Positions 1 through 5,358 of a stretch of DNA of 11,057 nucleotides are shown piece by piece. The notes beneath the pieces were generated by a model that saw nothing but the letters and a program-made list of their open reading frames with translations, searched no databases and was not told the DNA's origin. Source of the DNA: an uncultured Flavobacteriia bacterium. Lineage in GTDB: Bacteria > Bacteroidota > Bacteroidia > Flavobacteriales_D > Crocinitomicaceae. Position numbers and translations under genes: made by a program. The DNA lies in the NCBI GenBank assembly GCA_903930085.1, contig CAIYXD010000089.1, forward strand, positions 1 to 11,057, written 5' to 3'. How positions within the stretch are numbered: position 1 is the first letter of the stretch; the number at the start of each line of letters is the position of its first letter.

Positions 1-1
1 C

Positions 2-151
2 AATACAAAATTGGACAAACTATTTCAGGTTAACGGAACGAAAACCTATTTAGTTCCTAAAACGACTTTAGAAAAAGGTAATTATTCCATCCAACTCCAT
101 TTTAAACACAACCAAAAACCGTGTCTACAAAAGGAGGAAATTACCATATAA
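2..151 (+). CDS. FixH/CcoH-like cbb3 oxidase assembly protein, C-terminal fragment
   Basis: Only the last 49 codons are in the window; the frame is open to the left edge and ends in TAA at 149-151. The visible peptide, with LVPKTTLEKGNYSIQLHF near its middle and EEITI at the end, fits the end of FixH-family proteins: a beta-rich periplasmic domain after one N-terminal membrane helix, which lies outside the window. In Bacteroidota this gene usually follows ccoN, ccoO/P and ccoG and helps assemble cbb3-type cytochrome c oxidase. The next gene starts 1 nt after the stop and encodes the TauE/SafE-like membrane protein that commonly closes this operon, which is the main support for the call. The fragment has little sequence signature of its own, so the name rests partly on context. 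It could be another small beta-rich envelope protein. Confidence 0.66.
   Translation, partial: NTKLDKLFQVNGTKTYLVPKTTLEKGNYSIQLHFKHNQKPCLQKEEITI
132..137 (+). promoter_or_regulatory. Shine-Dalgarno-like AGGAGG inside the fixH-like 3' end
   Basis: AGGAGG lies 15 nt before the ATG at 153, inside the last codons of the upstream gene. The spacing is longer than ideal, and strong Shine-Dalgarno sites are uncommon in Bacteroidota. Because the two genes are 1 nt apart, translational coupling may matter more than this site. Confidence 0.3.
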
Positions 152-152
152 T

Positions 153-893
153 ATGGAAAATGTTTTAGTATTAGGATTTATTTTAGGTCTTACTTCCAAT
201 TTACATTGTATTGGTATGTGCGGGCCTATTGCATTAGCTATTCCGGTAAACAGAACTTCTAATTGGACGATTTTAAAAGGCGTTTTACACTACAATTTTG
301 GCAGGATACTTACCTATTCCATTCTTGGATTACTTGTCGGAAGCATTGGATTAACGATTCAAACTCTGGGTTTTTTACAAGGTTTAAGTATTGTATCGGG
401 CCTATTTTTAATCGTGTTTGCTTGGAAAAAATGTTACAGCGCAGCACTATTCTCCAAGTTTCCTAGTTTTGGGATACACGATTTCATTCGTCAAAGTCTT
501 AGGAAGGTAATTACTTCAAAATCGCCTTTCAAAATCGGGATTCTAGGCGTTTTAAATGGACTTTTACCCTGTGGAATGGTTTACGCGGGGCTATTAAATT
601 CTCTTTTAGCTGGAAATCCAATTGGTAGCGCATCCGCAATGATTGCTTTCGGAATTGGAACGTTGCCATCCATGATTGCAGTTGGATTTGCAGCAAATAG
701 AATCGATGCTAAAATGCGCCATAAATTTTCTAAAATCGTTCCGTATCTTATAACTGTTGTAGGCTTACTGATCGTGCTCCGGGGAATGAACCTCGGTATT
801 CCGTATGTAAGTCCAAAGGTTTCTGTAACCAAAACCCACTTCCGACAAACGCCAGCGGCAGAGATGAGTTGTTGCCATAAACCTGCAAAATAG
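153..893 (+). CDS. TauE/SafE-like (DsbD_2/UreH-type) membrane protein of the cbb3 oxidase cluster
   Basis: A 246-aa polytopic inner-membrane protein with about six hydrophobic segments. Residues 16-27 contain NLHCIGMCGPIA, the His-Cys-x3-Cys-Gly signature of the DsbD_2/UreH-type branch often labelled 'sulfite exporter TauE/SafE family'. A second conserved half-motif, NGLLPCGMVYAG, lies at residues 135-146. The paired membrane cysteines (C19, C23, C140) suggest metal or thiol-disulfide handling. In Bacteroidota this gene typically ends the ccoNOPGH operon, so a part in copper delivery or oxidase maturation is more likely than sulfite export; this is inference from context. The soluble C-terminal tail ends with MSCCHKPAK, an extra Cys-Cys-His that could bind metal. 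The ATG at 153 is chosen because it follows the upstream stop by 1 nt and directly precedes the first membrane segment. Confidence 0.85.
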   Translation: MENVLVLGFILGLTSNLHCIGMCGPIALAIPVNRTSNWTILKGVLHYNFGRILTYSILGLLVGSIGLTIQTLGFLQGLSIVSGLFLIVFAWKKCYSAALFSKFPSFGIHDFIRQSLRKVITSKSPFKIGILGVLNGLLPCGMVYAGLLNSLLAGNPIGSASAMIAFGIGTLPSMIAVGFAANRIDAKMRHKFSKIVPYLITVVGLLIVLRGMNLGIPYVSPKVSVTKTHFRQTPAAEMSCCHKPAK

Positions 894-904
894 AAAAATT
901 GTTT

Positions 905-990
905 GCGTTAGGGATTGAAGTGAAAATCCTTTTGCTTTTATTTCAAAAACAAAAGATTGCAACGAAAAGCCCGACCCGAAAGGGAAACGC
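905..990 (+). ncRNA. Putative structured RNA or repeated element with GCGTT...AACGC closing stem
   Basis: A GC-richer island in an AT-rich spacer that folds well on paper. GCGTT (905-909) pairs with AACGC (986-990). Inside, GGG (911-913) can pair with CCC (970-972). AAT-C-CTTTTG (925-934) pairs with CAAAAGATT (950-958) around one bulged C. CCC-GAAA-GGG (975-984) forms a hairpin with a GNRA tetraloop. An A-tract follows directly (993-1001). From memory, near-identical blocks (GCGTTAGGGATTG..., AAAGCCCGACCC..., GGGAACGCCC) recur in intergenic and 3'-flanking regions of many Bacteroidota genomes. I cannot confirm whether this matches a named Rfam family such as Flavo-1. The strand is uncertain because the fold is nearly symmetric. 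It could act in the 3' UTR of the cbb3 operon or be a dispersed repeat. Confidence 0.5.
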
Positions 991-1055
991 CCAAAAAAAA
1001 ATGCTCAAAATACTACTTCCACTTTTAAGATAAGTGATGCTTATCAATCGCTAGT

Positions 1056-1078
1056 ATGATAGTAATCATGTTTTTTTT
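1056..1078 (+). terminator. Weak Rho-independent terminator candidate
   Basis: ATGAT (1056-1060), loop AGTA, ATCAT (1065-1069), one G, then eight T (1071-1078). The stem is only 5 bp and AT-rich, so it is weak, but the T-tract is clean. The site lies between the end of the cbb3-type operon and the promoter of the next gene, where a terminator is expected. Confidence 0.3.
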
Positions 1079-1095
1079 AACAGAATATAAAAACC

Positions 1096-1129
1096 TTTGT
1101 TATTCGAAGGAATAGAGCAAAAACCTTTG
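1096..1129 (+). promoter_or_regulatory. Bacteroidota-type promoter candidate for the 127-aa protein gene
   Basis: TTTG at 1096-1099 and AACCTTTG at 1122-1129 are separated by 22 nt. The Bacteroidota consensus is TTTG, 17-23 nt, TAnnTTTG; only the first base of the -7 box differs. Transcription would start near 1135, giving a leader of about 30 nt before the ATG at 1165. Both boxes are the ends of a perfect 12-bp direct repeat (AAAAACCTTTGT at 1089-1100 and 1119-1130). Confidence 0.4.
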
Positions 1130-1164
1130 TGAAATTTGATCTGTCATCTTAAAAAAACAAAAAC

Positions 1165-1548
1165 ATGAAAACACAGGAGTCCGTTTACAAGCAACACGAG
1201 GAAAACACAGAATGGTCAAGCAAATTAGATTTCTACAAGGATGAAGTAATCATTTTAACTGGCCGTTTAAAGGAAATAGCTTCAAAAAATTCGTCCGCAG
1301 AGGCAATGGTTGATACGGAAAGATTTCAGAATCAATTGATGATTCAGGAAAATGCAATCAACGAAATCTCACATTTAATTAAAAATAATGAAAAAGAACT
1401 AGAACTAGAAGTAGATAAAAATCCAGTTGCTATAGACCATAGAAAAGTTGAATACCATACAAAAGAACAAAAACTGATTGTTGGTTTTGAGAAAAACTTC
1501 AAGGAATTGCGTGCAGATTTTAACCGATTTGCAGCAAAGTGGATGTAA
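1165..1548 (+). CDS. Small charged helical protein of unknown function
   Basis: A 127-aa protein I do not recognise. It has no signal peptide, membrane segment or cysteine. It is rich in Lys, Glu, Asn and Ile, with long stretches that read as amphipathic helix: roughly residues 24-42 (EVIILTGRLKEIASKN), 52-80 (FQNQLMIQENAINEISHLI), and 95-125, ending in ELRADFNRFAAKWM. A cytosolic helical-bundle or coiled-coil protein is likely. The gene is monocistronic: a promoter candidate lies about 35 nt upstream and a strong terminator begins 24 nt after the stop. The 5' leader is A-rich (AAAAAAACAAAAAC before the ATG), as is common for well-translated Bacteroidota genes that lack a Shine-Dalgarno. Codon use and composition match the neighbours, so this looks like a real gene. 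No function is proposed. Confidence 0.78.
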   Translation: MKTQESVYKQHEENTEWSSKLDFYKDEVIILTGRLKEIASKNSSAEAMVDTERFQNQLMIQENAINEISHLIKNNEKELELEVDKNPVAIDHRKVEYHTKEQKLIVGFEKNFKELRADFNRFAAKWM

Positions 1549-1571
1549 AACATACACAACTAAATCTGAAT

Positions 1572-1599
1572 AGCGGTCTCAATAGATCGCTTTTTTTTT
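1572..1599 (+). terminator. Rho-independent terminator after the 127-aa protein gene
   Basis: AGCGGTC (1572-1578) pairs with GATCGCT (1585-1591) over 7 bp with one G-U pair and a 6-nt loop (TCAATA), followed by an uninterrupted T-run to 1599. This is the clearest intrinsic terminator in the window. It separates the small-protein gene from the cysteine desulfurase gene. Confidence 0.85.
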
Positions 1600-1689
1600 G
1601 TCAAATGATTCGGTTTTCTGCCTTTTTAATTTCTGATTCACCTATCTAGAATTGGTTTTAAATTAGTGTCCGTTTTAGCAACAAATTTG

Positions 1690-1697
1690 TATCTTCG
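1690..1697 (+). promoter_or_regulatory. -7 box (TATCTTCG) of the cysteine desulfurase promoter
   Basis: TATCTTCG matches the Bacteroidota -7 consensus TAnnTTTG with one mismatch, 14 nt before the ATG at 1712. Transcription would start near 1703 with a very short leader. No perfect -33 TTTG is seen; TTAG at 1663-1666 has a 23-nt spacer and is only a weak match. Confidence 0.5.
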
Positions 1698-1711
1698 CCA
1701 AAATTAATTTT

Positions 1712-2851
1712 ATGCGTGTATATCTTGATAATGCTGCCACAACGCCAATTGCTCCGGAAGTTGTAGAAGCAATGCTTCCTGTTTTGAAAGAAGGATTTGG
1801 AAACCCATCTTCGACGCATTATTATGGCCGGCAATCCAAAGCATGGATAGAAACATCCCGCAGAACAATCGCAAAAATGCTGAATTGTCAACCTTCCGAA
1901 ATTATTTTCACTTCTGGTGGAACGGAAGCGGATAACATGGCGCTTTTTTCATCCGTTCACCAAATGGGTGTTACGCATATTATTACTTCTGAAATAGAAC
2001 ACCACGCTGTTGGACATACTGCAGAGGCCATTGCTAAATCTGGCGACGCTAGAATCAGTTATGTAAAGGTTTCCAAAAGTGGATTGGTGGATTTGGAAGA
2101 TTTAGAACGTTTACTAAAAACCAGCGAAAAAACCTTGGTTTCATTGATGCATGCAAACAATGAAATTGCAACCTTGCTTCCCTTAAAAATTGTCAGTGAA
2201 ATGTGTCGCAAATACGATGCTTATTTTCATTCCGATACCGTTCAAACCATGGGGCATTATTTCTTGGATTTGAAAGAATTGGATATGGACTTTATTGCTT
2301 GCGCAGCGCATAAATTTCATGGTCCAAAGGGAATCGGATTTTTATATATCAATAAAAATAGAAAAGTGGAAGCTTTAATTCATGGCGGATCTCAGGAACG
2401 TGGTTTGCGCGGCGGAACAGAAAATGTTTCGGGAATTGTTGGTTTAGCAAAAGCAATGGAATTGGCTTACGAAGATTTGGAAGGCCACCAAAAACATGTT
2501 CAAGGACTTAAATCCTATATGATTGAGCAGTTCAGAGAAATATTTGAAGATATTTCATTTCATGGGGAAATAGATCCTGAAAAATCGTTGTACACTGTTT
2601 TAAATGTGTGTTTCCCGAAAACTGAAAAAGCAGGAATGTTACTCTTTACACTCGATTTGAAAGGTGTGGCGGTTAGTGGCGGTTCTGCATGTACTTCCGG
2701 TGCGGCAAAAGGTTCGCACGTTTTGGAAGGAATTCATGCAGATATGTCGCGTCCGAATGTGCGTTTTTCCTTCTCCAGATACACCACAAAAGAAGAAATC
2801 GATTTTGCATTGGAACAAGTGAAAGTTGTTTTTGAAAAAACATTGGTGTAA
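1712..2851 (+). CDS. NifS/IscS-like cysteine desulfurase (class V aminotransferase fold)
   Basis: A 379-aa PLP enzyme of full family length that removes sulfur from L-cysteine, giving alanine and an enzyme persulfide for Fe-S cluster assembly and other sulfur-transfer pathways in the cytosol. The N-terminus YLDNAATTP (residues 4-12) is the family signature and fixes the start. Other landmarks: GNPSSTHYYGR (30-40), TSGGTEADN (67-75), the cofactor-stacking histidine region EIEHH (94-98), HANNE (147-151), SDTVQ (174-178), and the PLP lysine K201 in AHKFHGPKG. RGGTENV follows at 233-239, and the catalytic cysteine is C327 in GSACTSGA. The loop after C327 resembles group I (IscS/NifS) rather than SufS. 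No iscU, iscR or suf gene is adjacent. It has its own promoter and no close downstream partner. Its exact acceptor (Fe-S assembly or tRNA thiolation) cannot be told from sequence. Confidence 0.93.
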   Translation: MRVYLDNAATTPIAPEVVEAMLPVLKEGFGNPSSTHYYGRQSKAWIETSRRTIAKMLNCQPSEIIFTSGGTEADNMALFSSVHQMGVTHIITSEIEHHAVGHTAEAIAKSGDARISYVKVSKSGLVDLEDLERLLKTSEKTLVSLMHANNEIATLLPLKIVSEMCRKYDAYFHSDTVQTMGHYFLDLKELDMDFIACAAHKFHGPKGIGFLYINKNRKVEALIHGGSQERGLRGGTENVSGIVGLAKAMELAYEDLEGHQKHVQGLKSYMIEQFREIFEDISFHGEIDPEKSLYTVLNVCFPKTEKAGMLLFTLDLKGVAVSGGSACTSGAAKGSHVLEGIHADMSRPNVRFSFSRYTTKEEIDFALEQVKVVFEKTLV

Positions 2852-2905
2852 ATTAACATGCAGGAATTTAAGATAAAATTCCAGCTTAATTCCTAACGTG
2901 AGAAA

Positions 2906-3007
2906 TTAACTTCCTGTTGGATTAAAATGAACGTTAAAATAGATTGCTTTCTCATACGTTTCGTGCTGTAATTTCAATTCCTGTTCAATCTGCTCGAACG
3001 TAAAAAA
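2906..3007 (-). pseudogene. Apparent 3' remnant of a minus-strand gene
   Basis: Read on the minus strand, 33 sense codons are open from 3007 to a TAA at 2906-2908. They encode a strongly protein-like peptide containing EQIEQELKLQHETYEKA and ending YFNVHFNPTGS. The composition (Glu/Gln-rich helix, then an aromatic and polar end) is unlike that of random AT-rich spacer. There is no start codon: in-frame TAG stops lie immediately upstream (3008-3010 and further), and the promoter-proximal part is missing where the nitroreductase gene now begins. I read it as the tail of a decayed or truncated gene. A chance open frame of this length is possible, and I do not recognise the family. Confidence 0.35.
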
Positions 3008-3045
3008 CTATTTTGACGCCTAATAAATGAATAGAATTTTAAAAT

Positions 3046-3768
3046 ATGTACGCTAAAGAATTTCAAGCAATTATAGAACACAGACGTTCCAACAGAACTT
3101 TTGATCCTGCCATCGCTATTCCGGAGGAAGTAATAAAACGCAGTTTGGAAAGGTCGATACTTTCGCCAAATAGCAGTAACATGCAATTATGGGAGTTTTA
3201 TTGGATTCACTCGGAGGAAGAGAAGCAAAAATTTATTCCCTTGTGCTTGAATCAATCTGCAGCAAAAACGGCGAAAGAAATGGTTGTTTTCGTTACCCGA
3301 AAAGACCTTTGGAAAAAACGCGCACAATGGAATATGGATCGGATTCGAGAAACAGCAACCGGCGAGCCAACTAAACTGGAAAAAGGCGGACTAGACTATT
3401 ATGGAAAAGTTATGCCGCTACTCTACCGAAATGATATTTTTGGTTTTCTAACTTTTGTGCGGAGAGCAATTTGTTTTTTCGCTGGAATTCGTAAACCATT
3501 CATGCGCTTCGGAGGTAAAGCTGACCAGCGCGTTACCGTGCACAAATCCTGCGCACTTGCAGCACAAACATTTATGTTATCCATCGCAGCTGAAGGTTTT
3601 GAATCGTGTCCAATGGAAGGTTTCGATCAAAAAAGGGTAAAAAAAGCACTAAATTTGCCACGTGGTGCAGAAATTAACATGATAATATCGGTTGGAAAAG
3701 GAACACAAGAAGGAATTTGGGGACCAAGATTCAGAGTGCCATACGAAGAAGTAGTTTTTGTAAAATAA
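3046..3768 (+). CDS. Nitroreductase-family FMN-dependent oxidoreductase
   Basis: A 240-aa soluble flavoprotein of the nitroreductase superfamily, which uses FMN and NAD(P)H to reduce nitro compounds, quinones or other small molecules; the substrate is not predictable. Residues 5-17 (EFQAIIEHRRSNR) hold the N-terminal helix with the Arg-Arg-Ser FMN-phosphate motif. SPNSSNMQLWEF (40-51) is the family's Ser/Asn...Gln-Trp motif. The helix SCALAAQTFMLSIAAEGF (168-185) followed by ESCPMEGFD is the typical dimer and FMN-isoalloxazine segment. The C-terminal MIISVGKG...GPRFR (212-230) supplies the last FMN contacts. An insert at about 115-160 includes a hydrophobic stretch (IFGFLTFVRRAICFFAGI) and makes the protein somewhat longer than a minimal nitroreductase. 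It is the first gene of a likely three-gene unit; the glycosyltransferase ATG lies 22 nt downstream. Confidence 0.88.
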   Translation: MYAKEFQAIIEHRRSNRTFDPAIAIPEEVIKRSLERSILSPNSSNMQLWEFYWIHSEEEKQKFIPLCLNQSAAKTAKEMVVFVTRKDLWKKRAQWNMDRIRETATGEPTKLEKGGLDYYGKVMPLLYRNDIFGFLTFVRRAICFFAGIRKPFMRFGGKADQRVTVHKSCALAAQTFMLSIAAEGFESCPMEGFDQKRVKKALNLPRGAEINMIISVGKGTQEGIWGPRFRVPYEEVVFVK

Positions 3769-3790
3769 TTTATTCCAATTTGATGATTTA

Positions 3791-4918
3791 ATGGAAAACG
3801 ATCGAAAACATATTCTACTACTTAGTTCCTGGTATCCGAATAGATCTGCACCATTTCTTGGTAATTTTGTGCAACGACAAGCGGAAATTCTAGCAAAAGA
3901 TTTTCAAGTTACTGTTTTACATGTTGTTGCTGACTCCACGATTTCAGAACAGGAATGGCATATTACCGAACGAGAAAATCTAACAGAGAAAATAATTTAC
4001 CACCCAAAGGGAACGCATTTCTTTTCGCGTAAAAAAGAACGAGACGCTGCATTTTTAGAGGGCTTGCAATCCATTGAAAAGGTCGATTTGATTCATGGAC
4101 ATGTGCTTTTACCAAATTGCTATTTATTTCTTCGAGCAAAGAATAAATTCAACTGTCCGCTCATAATAACAGAGCATGGCTCCTATTTCCGAAAGGAAAA
4201 AAGAAAAAAATGGGATTTGAAAGAGAAGTTCCTACTGAAAGTAATTCGCAAAAACATAGACCAATTGGTTGCCGTTTCTGAAGTTCTCCGACAAGATTTA
4301 CAAGTTTATTTCAATACGGAGGAAATTGCTACCATACCAAACCCAACAAATACAACACTTTTTTTTCCTGCTGAAAAAAAGAAAAAAGAAAAGTTTGAAT
4401 TCCTACATATTTCCACACTTGACACTTCTGTGAAGAATCCGGTTGGAATTCTCGATGCAATCCAGTTACTGCACGATAAAGGATATTCGAATTTTACGCT
4501 AACAATTATCAGCGATGAATCTTCTCTAGAATTACAAAAAATAGCGAAAGAAAAGGACATTGAGGAGTTGGTGAAATTCGTTGGACCTACGCTGCAGACG
4601 GAGTTAGTTTCGTACTACCAAAAAAGTGATGCTTTTGTGCTTTTTTCAGACTATGAAACTTTTTCCATCGTTCTAACAGAAGCTTGGGCTTGCGGAATTC
4701 CGACAATTACAACGCCGGTTGGAATCGCACAACACATACCAGAATATATTGGATTAGCGGTAAAACAAAAAGATAGTCTTGGATTGGCAATCGCACTAGA
4801 AAAGGTGTTGAATGGCATGGAATTCGATTCCAATGCTATTCGGGAATACGCTCTTCAATTTTCGGATGAAACCGTTTTGCAGCAATTAAAAAATCTTTAC
4901 CAAAAATTCAATGGATAA
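3791..4918 (+). CDS. GT4-family glycosyltransferase
   Basis: A 375-aa GT-B fold retaining glycosyltransferase that transfers a sugar from a nucleotide-sugar donor, probably in cell-envelope glycan synthesis on the cytoplasmic face. The N-terminal acceptor domain (about 1-185) begins with HILLLSSWYPNRSAPFLGNF, with the Gly/Asn-rich loop typical of GT4, and includes IHGHVLLP (101-108) and ITEHGSYFRK (126-135). The C-terminal donor domain (about 200-370) has the E-x7-E motif, E289 and E297, in DYETFSIVLTEAWACGIP, followed by TTPVGI. There is no membrane helix. The basic patch KEKRKKWDLKEK (135-146) could bind membrane lipid. The donor and acceptor are unknown. The stop overlaps the start of the next gene by 8 nt, so the two are probably translationally coupled. 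No other polysaccharide genes are nearby, so this is not an O-antigen-type cluster. Confidence 0.9.
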   Translation: MENDRKHILLLSSWYPNRSAPFLGNFVQRQAEILAKDFQVTVLHVVADSTISEQEWHITERENLTEKIIYHPKGTHFFSRKKERDAAFLEGLQSIEKVDLIHGHVLLPNCYLFLRAKNKFNCPLIITEHGSYFRKEKRKKWDLKEKFLLKVIRKNIDQLVAVSEVLRQDLQVYFNTEEIATIPNPTNTTLFFPAEKKKKEKFEFLHISTLDTSVKNPVGILDAIQLLHDKGYSNFTLTIISDESSLELQKIAKEKDIEELVKFVGPTLQTELVSYYQKSDAFVLFSDYETFSIVLTEAWACGIPTITTPVGIAQHIPEYIGLAVKQKDSLGLAIALEKVLNGMEFDSNAIREYALQFSDETVLQQLKNLYQKFNG

Positions 4919-5357
4919 AACAACCGTTCATGCTGTCGTTGTGCAGGAAGTTTCTCGGAGAATGCACCAATTGAACGAAATGTTGCAGGATGCATTCGAT
5001 GCTACGGCAAATGAATCGAAAAGCTCTGCTGGCGATAAACACGAGACAAGCCGTGCAATGGCGCAACTCGAACAGGAAAAAATTGGAGGACAGTTAATTG
5101 AAATGACGAAACTTCATACTATTTTGAAACGCATCCAACCGACATTTGTTTCCGATAGCATTCAACTTGGTAGCTTGGTTGAAACCAGTAGTGGTTGGTT
5201 TTATATTTCCGTTGGAATTGGCATTTTAAATGTTGCTGGAACCACCCTTTTTTGCATTACTCCAAATGCTCCAGTCGGAAAATTATTAGTGGGAAAAAAA
5301 GTGCAGGATTCCATCGAATTCAATGGAAATCCTACCCAAATACTTCAGCTTCTTTAA
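4911..5357 (+). CDS. Small protein with coiled-coil N-terminus and GreA/GreB-like C-terminal domain
   Basis: A 148-aa soluble protein of a Bacteroidota family often labelled '3-oxoacyl-ACP synthase' in databases, though nothing resembling a ketosynthase (no catalytic Cys-His-His) is visible. Residues 8-75 form two helices around a conserved turn, KSSAGDKHETSRAM (37-50). Residues 82-148 match the FKBP-like C-terminal domain of the GreA/GreB transcript cleavage factors: IQLGSLVETSSGWFYIS, then ITPNAPVGKLLVGKKVQD. The overall plan, a helical hairpin plus C-terminal domain, is that of GreA. The acidic tip residues are replaced by an AGDKHE turn. Binding in the RNA polymerase secondary channel is an inference, not shown. 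It overlaps the glycosyltransferase gene by 8 nt. It converges on the minus-strand T9SS gene with a single base between stop codons. Confidence 0.82.
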   Translation: MDKTTVHAVVVQEVSRRMHQLNEMLQDAFDATANESKSSAGDKHETSRAMAQLEQEKIGGQLIEMTKLHTILKRIQPTFVSDSIQLGSLVETSSGWFYISVGIGILNVAGTTLFCITPNAPVGKLLVGKKVQDSIEFNGNPTQILQLL

Positions 5358-5358
5358 A

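Noticed and set aside
1029..1045. Hairpin GATAAG-TGATG-CTTATC in the spacer before the 127-aa protein gene
   Set aside because: A 6-bp AT-rich stem without a T-tract or known motif. I could not separate it from chance or assign it to an operator.
2863..2882. Perfect 7-bp hairpin GGAATTT/AAATTCC after the cysteine desulfurase gene, considered as a terminator
   Set aside because: The stem is mostly A-T and no T-tract follows on either strand. It may be chance in AT-rich DNA.
3012..3045. Promoter for the nitroreductase unit (TTTTGACG with AT-rich spacer)
   Set aside because: No pair of boxes fits the TTTG / TAnnTTTG consensus with correct spacing, so no position could be supported.
2974..3186. 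Open frame of 70 codons on the minus strand crossing the nitroreductase start
   Set aside because: It runs antisense to the conserved FMN-binding N-terminus of the nitroreductase and its peptide does not look protein-like. The coding remnant in this area is in a different minus-strand frame.
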